From: Kineococcus xinjiangensis
Lineage (GTDB): Bacteria; Actinomycetota; Actinomycetes; Actinomycetales; Kineococcaceae
Direction: 5' to 3'
Assembly (NCBI RefSeq): GCF_002934625.1
Contig: NZ_PTJD01000003.1
Location: 186,001-250,000, forward strand
DNA length: 64,000 nucleotides
Shown: positions 8,608 to 19,131 of the stretch, piece after piece
Position numbering within the stretch: the stretch's first letter is position 1
How the letters are laid out: each line of letters begins with the position of its first letter
Position numbers and translations under genes: made by a program
The notes under the pieces: generated by a model
Seen by the model: the letters and a program-made list of their open reading frames with translations, nothing else
Databases searched by the model: none
Told to the model about the DNA's origin: nothing

Positions 8608-9599
8608 GCGGTGCGACGGCGGTGCCCGGGCGGACGGCGCTGGACGCCGCGGTGGAGGTGCGCGCGGCGAGCAAGTGGTTCGGGGACACGGTCGCGCTCT
8701 CCGACGTGAGCTTCGCCCTGCGCCCCGGGGTGACGGGGCTGCTGGGGCACAACGGCGCCGGCAAGTCCACGGTGCTGTCGCTGCTGTCCGGGGCGGCGCG
8801 GCCGAGCCAGGGGGAGGTGCGGGTGCTGGGGGTGGACCCGCACTCGGACCTGGCGGTGCACCGGCGCCTGGGGGTGGTGCCGGACGGGGAGGGCACCTGG
8901 GCGTACCTGACGGCGCGGCAGAACGTGGCGCTGCTGGCGAAGCAGCGCGGGGTGGCGGATCCGCGGGCGGCCGCCGGCGCGGCGCTGGAGCGGGTGGGGC
9001 TCTCGCACGCGGCGGACCGCAGGGTGGGTGGCTTCTCCAAGGGCATGCGGCAGCGGGTGAAGCTCGCGCAGGCCCTGGCCCACGACCCGGAGGTGCTGCT
9101 GCTGGACGAGCCGCTGAACGGGCTGGACCCGGTGCAGCGGCGCGCCGACGTGGAGCTGGTGCGGGCGCTGGGCGCGGAGGGCCGCACGGTGCTGGTGTCC
9201 TCCCACGTGCTCGGCGAGGTCGAGCGGATGGCGGACGAGGTGCTGGTCGTGGTGAACGGCCGCCTCGTCGCGGAGGGGGAGCCGGCGGCGATCCGCGACC
9301 TCATGACGGACCGGCCGCGGACGCTGCGGCTGGCGGGGCGGGGGGTGGCGGCCCTGGCGGGAGTGCTGCTGGGGGAGGGGCTGGTGACGGCGGTGCGCCA
9401 CGACGTGGCGGCGGGGGTGCGCTCCGACGACGAGGAGGCGCTGGTGGTGGAGACCCCGGCGGCGATGGCGCTGGCGACGCGGCTGCCTGCGCTGGCGCGG
9501 GACTGCGCGGCGACGCTGCGGCGGGTCGAGGCCGTCGGCGACGACCTGGAGAGCGTGTTCGCGCACCTGACGGCGGCGGCGCGGGGGGTGGGACGGTGA
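8604..9599 (+). CDS. ABC transporter ATP-binding protein (second in cluster)
   Basis: The protein (331 aa) has Walker A GHNGAGKST, signature GFSKGMRQRVKLAQAL, Walker B VLLLDEPLNGLDP and the His switch VSSHVLGE. It is related to the ATPase at 6656 but clearly diverged, so this looks like an old duplication of an ATPase-permease pair rather than a recent copy. The start GTG 8604 overlaps the upstream stop. It presumably works with the permease at 9596. Confidence 0.9.
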   Translation: MSGATAVPGRTALDAAVEVRAASKWFGDTVALSDVSFALRPGVTGLLGHNGAGKSTVLSLLSGAARPSQGEVRVLGVDPHSDLAVHRRLGVVPDGEGTWAYLTARQNVALLAKQRGVADPRAAAGAALERVGLSHAADRRVGGFSKGMRQRVKLAQALAHDPEVLLLDEPLNGLDPVQRRADVELVRALGAEGRTVLVSSHVLGEVERMADEVLVVVNGRLVAEGEPAAIRDLMTDRPRTLRLAGRGVAALAGVLLGEGLVTAVRHDVAAGVRSDDEEALVVETPAAMALATRLPALARDCAATLRRVEAVGDDLESVFAHLTAAARGVGR

Positions 9600-10327
9600 G
9601 CCTGTTCGAGGCGGCCCTGCGGGGCGTGCTGCTGCGGGGGCGGACGGCGGCGTTCGCGCTGCTGCCGCTGGCGGTGGCGGCGGTGGTGCTGGCGGTGGTG
9701 TTCCTCACGAGCGTGCCGGGCCGCTACGGGGCGGTGGGGACGGTGACGGCGCAGCTGCTGGTGGGCCTGGTGGTCCCGGTGGTCGCGCTGGTGCTGGGCA
9801 CCGGCGCGTTCGGCGACGAGCGCGACGGCGGGACGCTGCCGCTGCTGCGGGGGGTGGCCCGGCCGCGCTGGCACCTGGTGGCGGCGAAGCTGTTCGCGGC
9901 GTGGCTGTCGACGTGGCTGGTGTGCCTGCCGGCGAGCGTGGCGTGCATCGTGTTCGCGGCCTCGGTGAACCAGCCCCTGGTGCCGGTGGTGGGCGGGGTG
10001 CTGCTGGCGACGGCGCTGGCGGCGGGTGCCTACTGCGGGCTGTTCGTGCTGCTGTCGCTGCTGACGCGGCGGGCACTGCTGGCGGGCCTGGCGTACGTGG
10101 TGCTGTGGGAGGGGTTCCTGGCGGGGCTGTCGCCGGGTCTGCGGGGGCTGTCGGTGGGCTCCTACGCGCGGCGGGTGGCGGAGCTGGCGCTGCCGGACGA
10201 CGTGCAGACGGGTGTGGTCTCCACCCTCTCGGCGCCGTGGGCGGTGGTGGTGCTGCTGGCGGTGGTGGCGGGGACGTGGGCGCTCAGCGGGGTGCGCCTG
10301 CACCGGATGGACGTCACGACGGGCTGA
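9596..10327 (+). CDS. ABC-2 type transporter permease (second in cluster)
   Basis: A membrane protein of 243 aa with about six helices. FGDERDGGTLPLLRGVARPR, followed by WHLVAAKLFAAW, is the typical ABC-2 loop (x-E-R-x-x-G-T-L). It starts with GTG overlapping the upstream ATPase stop and is the last gene before the hairpin at 10333-10380. Substrate unknown. Confidence 0.85.
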   Translation: MSLFEAALRGVLLRGRTAAFALLPLAVAAVVLAVVFLTSVPGRYGAVGTVTAQLLVGLVVPVVALVLGTGAFGDERDGGTLPLLRGVARPRWHLVAAKLFAAWLSTWLVCLPASVACIVFAASVNQPLVPVVGGVLLATALAAGAYCGLFVLLSLLTRRALLAGLAYVVLWEGFLAGLSPGLRGLSVGSYARRVAELALPDDVQTGVVSTLSAPWAVVVLLAVVAGTWALSGVRLHRMDVTTG

Positions 10328-10332
10328 GGCAC

Positions 10333-10380
10333 CGGCCCGCCCCGCAGCCGCCCACGACGAGCGGCTGCGGGCACGGGCCG
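10333..10380. terminator. Bidirectional hairpin terminator between ABC cluster and galK
   Basis: An 11-bp perfect GC stem, CCCGCAGCCGC (10341-10351) with GCGGCTGCGGG (10361-10371), has a nine-base loop. An outer CGGCCCG/CGGGCCG pair flanks it. There is no T tract. It lies between two convergent genes. Confidence 0.65.
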
Positions 10381-10384
10381 CTGC

Positions 10385-11641
10385 TCACAGGTCGCGCGCC
10401 GCTCCCGCCGAGGGCAGGGCGGGCAGGAACTGCGGGGCCCGCAGGCCCTGGGCCGCGAAGGCGATCCCGATCTCGGCCGCGACGGAGCGCACCGCGTCGA
10501 TCTCCACGAGGGCGATCGCGGAGCCGCCGAAGCCGCCGCCGGTCATCCGGGCCCCCAGCGCACCGGCGCTGCGGGCGGTGTCCACCACGAGGTCCAGCTC
10601 GACGGAGGAGACCTCGTAGTCGTGGCGCAGCGACTCGTGGGAGGCGTCGAGCAGGCCCGCGATCTCCCGTTCCCGGCCCTCGGCGAGGAGCGCGGCGGCG
10701 CGGCGGACCCGGTCGATCTCCGTGACGGCGTGGCGCACGCGGGCGCGGGTGACGTCGTCGGGCAGCTCCGCCAGGGCGGCGTCGAGGCCGGCGGGGTCGA
10801 CGGCGCGCATGTCGGGGACGCCGAGGGCGGCGCAGGCGGCCTCCAGGGAGGCGCGGCGCTGGCCGTACTCGCCGCCGGAGTGCGAGTGGGAGGCGCGGGT
10901 GTCCACGACGAGCAGGGCGAGCCCGGCGGCGGCGAGGTCGAGGGGGACGTGCCGGACGGTGCCGTCGCGGCAGTCCAGGAGGATGCCCGCCCCCTCGTGG
11001 CAGCGCAGCGACGCCGCCTGGTCCATGCCCCCGGTGGGGGCGCCGGCGACGTCGTTCTCGGCGCGCACGCACGCCTCGGCGAGCCGGGCGCGGACGGCGT
11101 CGGAGGCCCGCGGGTCGCGCAGGTCCACCCCGGCGAGGTCGGCCAGCGCCACCGCGACGGCGCACTCCAGCGCCGCGGAGGAGGACAGCCCGGAGCCCAG
11201 CGGCACGTGGCCGTCGACGAGGACGTCGAACCCGCCGCTCAGGACGTCGGCGCCGCTGAAGGGGGCGCCGTCGACCTGCGCCATGGCCCACGGGACCCCG
11301 GCGACGTAGGCGGCCCAGCCGTCGGGGCGGCCGGGGCCGACGTCGGCGAGGGAGCCGTCCCAGCCGCTCGCCTCCTGCGCGGAGCGCACCCGCACGGTGC
11401 CGTCGGTGCGCGGGGCGAGGGCGACGAAGGTGCGGTGCGGCAGGGCCAGCGGCAGGGCCAGCCCGCCGGTGTAGTCGACGTGCTCGCCGATGAGGTTCAC
11501 GCGCCCGGGCGCGGACCAGACCCCGGCCGGCTCGGCGCCGAAGGCCTCGCGGAACCGCTGCGCCGCGTCCGCCGCGGCGGACGGGCGCGCGGGCGCCTCG
11601 AGGAACTCCAGCCCGTGCCCGGTCGTCCCGGTGCTCGTCAC
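10385..11641 (-). CDS. galK: Galactokinase
   Basis: This 418-aa GHMP kinase phosphorylates galactose to galactose-1-phosphate in the Leloir pathway. It shows the galactokinase signature WSAPGRVNLIGEHVDYTGG near residue 42, the ATP loop PLGSGLSSSAALE and the C-terminal MTGGGFGGSAIAL. The GTG start lies one base after the galT stop. It is the last gene of the lacZ-deoR-galT-galK operon. Confidence 0.96.
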   Translation of the reverse strand: MTSTGTTGHGLEFLEAPARPSAAADAAQRFREAFGAEPAGVWSAPGRVNLIGEHVDYTGGLALPLALPHRTFVALAPRTDGTVRVRSAQEASGWDGSLADVGPGRPDGWAAYVAGVPWAMAQVDGAPFSGADVLSGGFDVLVDGHVPLGSGLSSSAALECAVAVALADLAGVDLRDPRASDAVRARLAEACVRAENDVAGAPTGGMDQAASLRCHEGAGILLDCRDGTVRHVPLDLAAAGLALLVVDTRASHSHSGGEYGQRRASLEAACAALGVPDMRAVDPAGLDAALAELPDDVTRARVRHAVTEIDRVRRAAALLAEGREREIAGLLDASHESLRHDYEVSSVELDLVVDTARSAGALGARMTGGGFGGSAIALVEIDAVRSVAAEIGIAFAAQGLRAPQFLPALPSAGAARDL

Positions 11642-11642
11642 G

Positions 11643-12827
11643 TCAGCCCACCTCTCGCAGCCGGGCGGCGACCCGCTCCGGCGTCGTGTCGTTGATCCAC
11701 GCGGCCATGGCCGATTCGACCCCCGCGAGGTACTTCAGCTTCCCCGGCGCGCGCAGCACCGAGAACACCTGCAGGTGCAGGCGCATCAGGTCCCGGTCCT
11801 GGTGGACCGGCGCCTGGTGCCACCCGGAGATGTAGGGCAGCGGGTCGTCGCCGGGGAAGTAGCGGTCCAGGCGGCCGAGGACGTCCAGGTAGATCTGCGC
11901 GAGGTCGGCCTTCTCCGCGTCGTCGAGGGCGGGCAGGTCGGGCACGTCGCGGTGGGGGGCGAGGTGGACCTCGACGGGCCAGCGGGAGGCGGCCGGGACG
12001 TAGGCCGTCCAGTGCTCGGAGGTGGCGACGATGCGGCTGCCCGCGCGCCGCTCCGCGTCGAGGACGTCGCGGAGCAGGTTGCGGCCCGTGGCGTCGCGGT
12101 GCTTGCGCGCCATCTCCAGCATGCGGGCGGCGCGCGGGGGGATGAACGGGAACGCGTAGATCTGCCCGTGGGGGTGGGGCAGCGTGACGCCGATCTCCTT
12201 GCCGCGGTTCTCGAAGATGAAGACGTGCTCGACGCCCTCGACGCGGGACAGCTCGCGGGTGCGGTCGACCCACGCCTCGATGACCGTGCGGGCGCGGTGC
12301 GGCGGCAGCGACCCGAAGGAGCCGGCGTGCTCGGGGGAGAAGCAGATGACCTCGGTGCGGCCGGCGGCGGGGCGCACGGGCCACAGCTCCTCGCCGTCGA
12401 CGAGTCCCGGCTCACCGCCGATGCGGGTGGAGAACGACGGGAAGCGGTTCTCGAAGACGACGACGTCGTAGTCGGGCTCGGCGATCTCCGTGGGGAACTT
12501 GCCCGGCACGGTGGGGGCGAGGGGGTCCTCGTCGGCGGGCGGCATGAACGTGCGGTCGTTGCGGTGGGAGGCCATCGCGATCCACTCGCCCGTCAGGGGG
12601 TCGTAGCGGACCTGCGCGCCGCCGCGGACGACGTCCTCCGCCGGGGGCAGCGGCCGGGTGTCCACGGCCTCGCGCGGGGTCGCGCCGGACAGGTACGGCT
12701 CGCTGTCGTCGTAGTAGACGATCTCCCGGCCGTCGGCCATCCGCCGCGACGTCTTGCGCACGGGGTGCGCGCCACCCAGCAGGGCGCCGTCGGCGGTCCG
12801 CGGCGGGTCGGTGGGCTGAGCGCTCAC
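11643..12827 (-). CDS. galT: Galactose-1-phosphate uridylyltransferase
   Basis: The enzyme (394 aa) exchanges galactose-1-phosphate with UDP-glucose. The active-site nucleophile motif HPHGQIYAFPF is present, as are SRMADGREIVYYD, FENRFPSFS and the C-terminal SGWHQAPVHQDRD. The start GTG 12827 overlaps the stop of the DeoR gene (bases 12824-12827), which supports this start over longer upstream frames. No galE is present in the operon, so the epimerase must be encoded elsewhere. Confidence 0.96.
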   Translation of the reverse strand: MSAQPTDPPRTADGALLGGAHPVRKTSRRMADGREIVYYDDSEPYLSGATPREAVDTRPLPPAEDVVRGGAQVRYDPLTGEWIAMASHRNDRTFMPPADEDPLAPTVPGKFPTEIAEPDYDVVVFENRFPSFSTRIGGEPGLVDGEELWPVRPAAGRTEVICFSPEHAGSFGSLPPHRARTVIEAWVDRTRELSRVEGVEHVFIFENRGKEIGVTLPHPHGQIYAFPFIPPRAARMLEMARKHRDATGRNLLRDVLDAERRAGSRIVATSEHWTAYVPAASRWPVEVHLAPHRDVPDLPALDDAEKADLAQIYLDVLGRLDRYFPGDDPLPYISGWHQAPVHQDRDLMRLHLQVFSVLRAPGKLKYLAGVESAMAAWINDTTPERVAARLREVG

Positions 12828-13693
12828 GGAAGGCTCTCCTCGTCCTCGGTGTGGGTGTCGGTGTCGGGTCCCGCGTCGGGGGCGTCGCCGGGGTGCCCGG
12901 TGTCGCCGGGGCGGGCGCCGGCCAGCAGGAGCCGGCCGGTGCGCTCCCGGGCGATCTCCCGGGCCTCGGGGGGCAGGGCGGTGTCGCTGACGAGGACGTC
13001 CACCTCGTCCAGCGCCGCGATGGTGCTCAGGCCGACGACGCCCCACTTGGTGTGGTCGGCGACCACGACGACGGAGCTGGCCGCGGCCATGAGGGCCCGG
13101 TCGGTCTCTCCCTCGACGAGGTTGGGGGTCGTCAGCCCCGCGTCGGGGTGCAGGCCGTGCACGCCGAGGAAGAGCCGGTCGACGTGCAGGGTCTGCAGGC
13201 TGCGCACGGCGACGGGGCCCACCAGCGCGTCGGAGGGAGTGCGGATGCCGCCGGTGAGGATGACGGTGCGGTCGTGGCGGGCGGGCTCGTGCAGCACCTC
13301 CGCCACCCGGGGGGAGTTCGTGACCACGGTGAGGCCGGGCACGTCGAGCAGCGCCCGCGCCACCTCCACCGTGGTGGTCCCCGCGGACAGCGCCACGGAC
13401 GAGCCCGGCCGCACCAGGGCGGCCGCCACGGCGCCGATGGCCCGCTTCTCCTCCGTCTGCAGGGCGGACTTCGCGACGTAGCCCGGTTCCTCGCTGCTGC
13501 GCCCCTCCGGTGCCGCGGCGCCGCCGTGGACGCGGGCGACGAGTCCGCGCCGGGACAGCTCGCCGATGTCGCGGCGGATCGTCATGTCGGAGACGCCGAG
13601 CTGCTCGACGAGGTCGGAGACGCGCACGGCCCCGTCGCGCCGCACGGCCTCGAGGATGAGCGCCTGCCGCTGCCGGGCCAGCGCGGCGCTCAC
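12824..13693 (-). CDS. DeoR-family transcriptional regulator in lac/gal operon
   Basis: A protein of 289 aa. The N-terminal winged HTH reads LILEAVRRDGAVRVSDLVEQ, continuing LGVSDMTIRRDIGELSRRG. The C-terminal sugar-phosphate sensor has the isomerase-like LSAGTTTVEVARAL and FLGVHGLHPDAGLT. DeoR proteins usually repress sugar operons and are released by a phosphosugar. Its position inside the operon, overlapping lacZ and galT by four bases each, suggests autoregulation through the operator at 15805-15831. The last 30 residues are a disordered Asp/Gly/Pro-rich tail. Confidence 0.9.
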   Translation of the reverse strand: MSAALARQRQALILEAVRRDGAVRVSDLVEQLGVSDMTIRRDIGELSRRGLVARVHGGAAAPEGRSSEEPGYVAKSALQTEEKRAIGAVAAALVRPGSSVALSAGTTTVEVARALLDVPGLTVVTNSPRVAEVLHEPARHDRTVILTGGIRTPSDALVGPVAVRSLQTLHVDRLFLGVHGLHPDAGLTTPNLVEGETDRALMAAASSVVVVADHTKWGVVGLSTIAALDEVDVLVSDTALPPEAREIARERTGRLLLAGARPGDTGHPGDAPDAGPDTDTHTEDEESLP

Positions 13694-15783
13694 TCCGGCT
13701 CCAGCCGGGCGGACGCCCGCTGCCCGCCCGGCTGGGCGGGGACTTCCCGCACCACCGCGCACCCGCGCGCCGGCAGCTCCAGCGCGCCCTCGGCGTCGCG
13801 GCGGCCGACGAGGTCGTGGCCGCGGGCCGGGACCCGCACGGCGGCGTCGGTGCGGTTGAGGAGGAACAGCCACGAGGCGCTGCCGTCGGCGGCGGCGCGG
13901 CGCACGGCGTCGACGCCGGCGGGTGCCCCGCTCACGACCGGCTGCACCCGGCCGGCGGCGAGGAGCCGGTCGAGGAGGCGGTCGTAGCCGTCGTCGTCGA
14001 GCGCGGTCCCCAGGTACCATGCGGCGCCCCCGGCGGTGCCGGTGTCGCGGCGGGTCAGGGCGGGGCTGCCGGCGGCGAGGCCCTCGGTGAAGGAGGCGAG
14101 GACCTCGGTGCCCGGCTCCGCGCGACCCAGCTCCGACCACACCGCGGCGCGGGTGCCGTCGTCGAGGGGGGTCGTGGTGCCCGGCGGCAGCGGGGCGAAC
14201 TCCTCCACGCGCACCCCGAGCAGGTCGCGGAAGGCGCCGGGGTAGCCGCCGAGGCGGACCCGCCCGTCGGGGTCGAGGACGCCGGAGAAGTAGGTGACGA
14301 GGACCTGGGTGCCGGCGGCGGCGGCCTGTGCGAGCGCGCGGGTGGTGGCGTCGTCGCTCAGGTGCAGCGTCGGCACGAGGACGACCCGGTAGCCGGCGAG
14401 GCGCTCGGCGAGGGCGTCGTGCTCGGCGCTGACGGTGAGGACGTCGGCGGTGACCTGCCGCTCCCGCAGCCGGCGGTGGAGGGCGAGGGCGACGTCGAGG
14501 TAGCGCAGCTCCTCGGTGTGGGCGGGGTTGCCGGGCTGCTCGACCGTCCACCAGCTCTCGTAGTCGAGCAGGATCGCGACGTCCGACTGCACGAGGGAGC
14601 CCTGGACCTCCGCGATGCGCTGGAGGATCCCGCCGAGCTCCACGACCTCCCGCCACACCCTGGTGTCGGTCCCGCCGTGGGGGAGCATCGCGGAGTGCCA
14701 CTTCTCGGCGCCGCCGGCCGAGGCGCGCCACTGGAAGAAGCAGGCCCCGTCGGAGCCGCGGGCGACGTGGGTGAGGGAGTCCAGCACCAGCTCACCGGGC
14801 AGCTTGGCGTAGTTGACCGGCTGCCAGTTCACGGCGGAGGTGGAGTGCTCCATGAGCAGCCAGGGCTGCCCGCCGGCGAGGCCGCGGGTCCAGTCCCCGG
14901 AGAACGCCAGCTCCGCGCGGGGGTCGGTGGTGGGGTTGGCCGGCCGGTGCAGGACGTAGTGGTCGTTGGAGACGACGTCCTGCTCGCGCGCCCAGCGCCC
15001 GTAGTCCATGTTCCGGGTGCCGCTGTGGACCATGAGGTTGGTGGTCACCGGCACGTCGGGGGTGATGCGGCGCAGGACGTCCTTCTCGGCGGTGTACTGG
15101 CCGAGCAGGGCGTCGGAGGAGAAGCGGTCGAAGTCCAGCGCCTGGGTGGGGTTGGGGAACGTCGTGGTGTGCGCGGGCGCCTGCACCTGCTCGAAGGAGG
15201 TGTAGCCCTGCGACCAGAAGCGGGTGCACCAGGCGTCGTTGAGGGCCTCGACGCTGCCGTAGCGGGCCCGCAGCCACTGCCGGAAGGCGGCGGTGGAGAC
15301 GGGGCAGTAGCAGCGGGAGTTGTGGCAGCCGAGCTCGTTGTTGACGTGCCACAGCCGCAGCGCGGGGTGCTCGCCGTAGCGCTCGGCCATCCGCTCCACG
15401 AGCAGCAGGGAGCGCTCGCGGTAGACGGGGGAGCTGGGGCAGTAGGTCTGGCGGCTGGCGAAGACGGCGCGCCGGCCGTCGGCGTCGACGGGGAGCACCT
15501 CGGGCCAGCGCTCGCTGAGCCAGGGCGGCGGGGAGGCGGTGGCGGTGGCGAGGCAGACGCCGATGCCGTCGCCGTGCAGCCCGTCGAGGACCCGGTCGAG
15601 CCAGCCGGCGTCGAAGCGGTCGGGCTCGGGCTCCAGCAGGGCCCAGGAGAAGACGCCGACGGTGGCCAGCGTCACGCCGGCCTCCCGCATCAGGCGGCGG
15701 TCCTGGGCCCACACCTCCTCGGGCCACTGCTCAGGGTTGTAGTCGCCCCCGAAGGCCAGGGCCGGGCCGTTCCAGTGCCTCAC
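13690..15783 (-). CDS. Beta-galactosidase, glycoside hydrolase family 42
   Basis: A protein of 697 aa. Near the N-terminus LAFGGDYNPEQWPEEVW is the GH42 entry motif. The acid/base Glu is in LWHVNNELGCHNSRCYC, which also carries the zinc Cys cluster of GH42. The nucleophile Glu is in WLLMEHSTSAVNWQ. GH42 A and B domains and a C-terminal beta domain are present. No signal peptide is seen, so it acts in the cytosol on imported beta-galactosides. GTG 15783 is chosen over in-frame GTGs at 15801 and 15822 because it lies six bases from the -10 CATCCT. It is the first gene of the operon; no transporter is in the operon. Confidence 0.94.
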   Translation of the reverse strand: MRHWNGPALAFGGDYNPEQWPEEVWAQDRRLMREAGVTLATVGVFSWALLEPEPDRFDAGWLDRVLDGLHGDGIGVCLATATASPPPWLSERWPEVLPVDADGRRAVFASRQTYCPSSPVYRERSLLLVERMAERYGEHPALRLWHVNNELGCHNSRCYCPVSTAAFRQWLRARYGSVEALNDAWCTRFWSQGYTSFEQVQAPAHTTTFPNPTQALDFDRFSSDALLGQYTAEKDVLRRITPDVPVTTNLMVHSGTRNMDYGRWAREQDVVSNDHYVLHRPANPTTDPRAELAFSGDWTRGLAGGQPWLLMEHSTSAVNWQPVNYAKLPGELVLDSLTHVARGSDGACFFQWRASAGGAEKWHSAMLPHGGTDTRVWREVVELGGILQRIAEVQGSLVQSDVAILLDYESWWTVEQPGNPAHTEELRYLDVALALHRRLRERQVTADVLTVSAEHDALAERLAGYRVVLVPTLHLSDDATTRALAQAAAAGTQVLVTYFSGVLDPDGRVRLGGYPGAFRDLLGVRVEEFAPLPPGTTTPLDDGTRAAVWSELGRAEPGTEVLASFTEGLAAGSPALTRRDTGTAGGAAWYLGTALDDDGYDRLLDRLLAAGRVQPVVSGAPAGVDAVRRAAADGSASWLFLLNRTDAAVRVPARGHDLVGRRDAEGALELPARGCAVVREVPAQPGGQRASARLEPE

Positions 15784-15789
15784 GGGTCG

Positions 15790-15819
15790 AGGATGCGGCA
15801 CGAACGGACATGAAGTCAA
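15790..15819 (-). promoter_or_regulatory. lac operon promoter (TTGACT - 18 bp - CATCCT), leaderless
   Basis: On the minus strand a -35 TTGACT (15814-15819) is followed by an 18-bp spacer and a -10 CATCCT (15790-15795), then six bases to GTG 15783. It is the best-formed housekeeping promoter in the window. The transcript would start at or near the start codon. Confidence 0.6.
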
Positions 15820-15831
15820 CACGATCGAACA
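15805..15831 (-). promoter_or_regulatory. Candidate DeoR operator, three TGTTCG-like direct repeats
   Basis: On the minus strand TGTTCG (15826-15831), TGTTGA (15816-15821) and TGTCCG (15805-15810) repeat at 10 and 11 bases, overlapping the -35. DeoR-family repressors often bind tandem TGTTCG-like half-sites, and the operon encodes such a regulator. The assignment is an inference. Confidence 0.45.
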
Positions 15832-15845
15832 CAGCGGTGTGCTGA

Positions 15846-17569
<1,724 letters not shown>

Positions 17570-17598
17570 GGCGGAGTCGGGACGAGGCTGCCCGAGGC

Positions 17599-17621
17599 GC
17601 GCCCCGCACCGTGCGGGGCGC
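17599..17621. terminator. GC hairpin after trpS-2H operon
   Basis: GCGCCCCGCA (17599-17608) pairs perfectly with TGCGGGGCGC (17612-17621) across a three-base loop. It has no T tract, as is usual in very GC-rich actinobacteria. Confidence 0.6.
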
Positions 17622-17644
17622 CCGGCAGTCGGGGAGGAACGGCG

Positions 17645-18748
17645 TTGACGGTGAAGGAGCGGGTCGCCGCGGTGGTCGCGGCGGTCAAGGGGTCGCACCC
17701 GATGCGGACCTACGACCGCTACACGTCCGTGCGCGGCAACGTGCTCGCCGGGGGGATCGCCTACTTCGCCTTCTTCTCCCTCTTCCCCGCCCTGGCGGTC
17801 GGCCTGAGCATCCTCGGCACCCTGCTGCGGGGGCGCGACGAACTCATCGAGCGCATCGTGGAGGGCGTCAACTCCTACGTCCCCGGCCTCCTGCACCCCG
17901 GCAGCGCCTCGGGGGTGGACCAGCCGGGCATCTACGTGCAGGACTGGCTCTCCAGCGACGTCCTGGGGGTCGTGGCCAGCGTGGGCGTGGTGACCCTGCT
18001 GGTCTCGGGGCTCGGGTGGATGGACGCGCTGCGCCAGAGCGTGCGGGCCGTCTTCGGCGACGAGGACGCCGGCGGCAACATCGTCGTGGTCAAGATCTAC
18101 GACCTCGGCGTGCTCATCGTCATCGGCCTCGGCGTCGTGGTCTCGGTGCTCTCGGTCGTCGCCAGCGTCGCTGCGACGGACTTCCTGCTCGCGCAGGTGG
18201 ACCTCGACCACTCCGCGGTCAGCTACGTGCTGCTGCGGGGGCTGGGCATCGTCGTGCCGCTGGTGGTGGACACCGCCATGTTCGTGGCCGTCTTCCGCCT
18301 CATGCCGGGGGCGGACGTGCCGCTGCGGGACCTGCTCTCCGGGGCCGTCGTCGGGGGCGTGGGCCTCGGCATCCTCAAGCAGGTCGGCACCCTCGTCGCC
18401 AGCCGCAGCGCCGAGAACCCCTTCCTCAAGGCCGCGGCGGGCATCGTGGTCATCCTCATCCTGATGAACCTCATCGGCCGGCTGGTGCTGTTCGCGGCGG
18501 CGTGGGCGGCCGAGCACGCGGAGGACCGGGGCACCCTGCACCCGCACGCGGCTGCAGAGGACGGCGCCGAGGCCGAGCCGGAGCGGGTCTTCGCCGGCGC
18601 GCACCGCACCCCGCGGCCGCGGCGCGGGCTGCTGGCCGACCCCGTCACCTACGCCGGGGCGCTGTTCCTCGGGGCGCTGGGCACGGGTGCCGCCCTGGCC
18701 GCGCGCAAGGCCACGGGCGCCCGGGTGCTGCTGCGCCGGCGACGCTGA
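17645..18748 (+). CDS. YihY/BrkB-family inner membrane protein
   Basis: A protein of 367 aa with about six helices. The family motif RGNVLAGGIAYFAFFSLFPA is near residue 31, followed by LVSGLGWMDALRQSVRAVFG and VFRLMPGADVPLRDLLSGA, then a charged cytosolic tail. The molecular function of the family is unsettled. The start is TTG 17645, because GGAGG at 17633-17637 is seven bases ahead of it; GTG 17651 would be too far. It is followed by the SCO4848-type gene, as in Streptomyces. Confidence 0.88.
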   Translation: MTVKERVAAVVAAVKGSHPMRTYDRYTSVRGNVLAGGIAYFAFFSLFPALAVGLSILGTLLRGRDELIERIVEGVNSYVPGLLHPGSASGVDQPGIYVQDWLSSDVLGVVASVGVVTLLVSGLGWMDALRQSVRAVFGDEDAGGNIVVVKIYDLGVLIVIGLGVVVSVLSVVASVAATDFLLAQVDLDHSAVSYVLLRGLGIVVPLVVDTAMFVAVFRLMPGADVPLRDLLSGAVVGGVGLGILKQVGTLVASRSAENPFLKAAAGIVVILILMNLIGRLVLFAAAWAAEHAEDRGTLHPHAAAEDGAEAEPERVFAGAHRTPRPRRGLLADPVTYAGALFLGALGTGAALAARKATGARVLLRRRR

Positions 18749-18797
18749 GCCCGGCCCCGACCGGATGGCTGCGGCGGGGGCACCGCGGGCGGTGGGG

Positions 18798-18803
18798 GAG
18801 GAT
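18798..18803 (+). promoter_or_regulatory. Possible leaderless -10 element (GAGGAT)
   Basis: GAGGAT is six bases before GTG 18810, with no ribosome site between. Confidence 0.35.
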
Positions 18804-18809
18804 GGCGGG

Positions 18810-19037
18810 GTGCTCCTGACCCGCCGCACCAGCGCCTTCCTCATCGCCGTCGGCCTGTGGACCTGGGCCATCTGGCCGAACTTCCTGCGCAACATCGCCG
18901 AGAACGAGAAGTCCTTCGTCGGCGGCGCGCCGCAGCCCTTCTTCTACGTGCACCTGGTCCTGGTGGTGGCCAGCCTGGCGATCGGCACGGCGATCGGGGT
19001 CCTGGGCGTCAAGGGCTGGCGCCGCGCCCCGCGCTGA
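18810..19037 (+). CDS. Small SCO4848-type membrane protein
   Basis: A protein of 75 aa with two hydrophobic helices (about residues 8-27 and 45-68). The stretch SAFLIAVGLWTWAIWPNFLR and the conserved FYVHLVLV resemble the actinobacterial SCO4848 family, whose members lie beside yihY-like and sdh genes as here. Function unknown. GTG 18810 is the only start that gives the family N-terminus. Confidence 0.72.
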   Translation: MLLTRRTSAFLIAVGLWTWAIWPNFLRNIAENEKSFVGGAPQPFFYVHLVLVVASLAIGTAIGVLGVKGWRRAPR

Positions 19038-19058
19038 CCGCTCCCGACCCCACCCCCC

Positions 19059-19104
19059 GGCCCGCCCCCCGGCACACCCCCGGCCCGCCCCCCGGCACAC
19101 CCCC
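19059..19104. repeat. Two tandem copies of a 23-bp C-rich unit
   Basis: Two exact copies at 19059-19081 and 19082-19104, beginning GGCCCGCCCCCCGGCACA. Non-coding, between convergent genes. Confidence 0.8.
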
Positions 19105-19105
19105 G

Positions 19106-19131
19106 CCCCCGGAAAGGGTCCTTTCCGGGGG
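19106..19131. terminator. Bidirectional hairpin terminator
   Basis: A perfect 12-bp stem, CCCCCGGAAAGG with CCTTTCCGGGGG, around two bases. It is placed between the small membrane protein gene (plus) and the dehydrogenase gene (minus). Confidence 0.75.
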
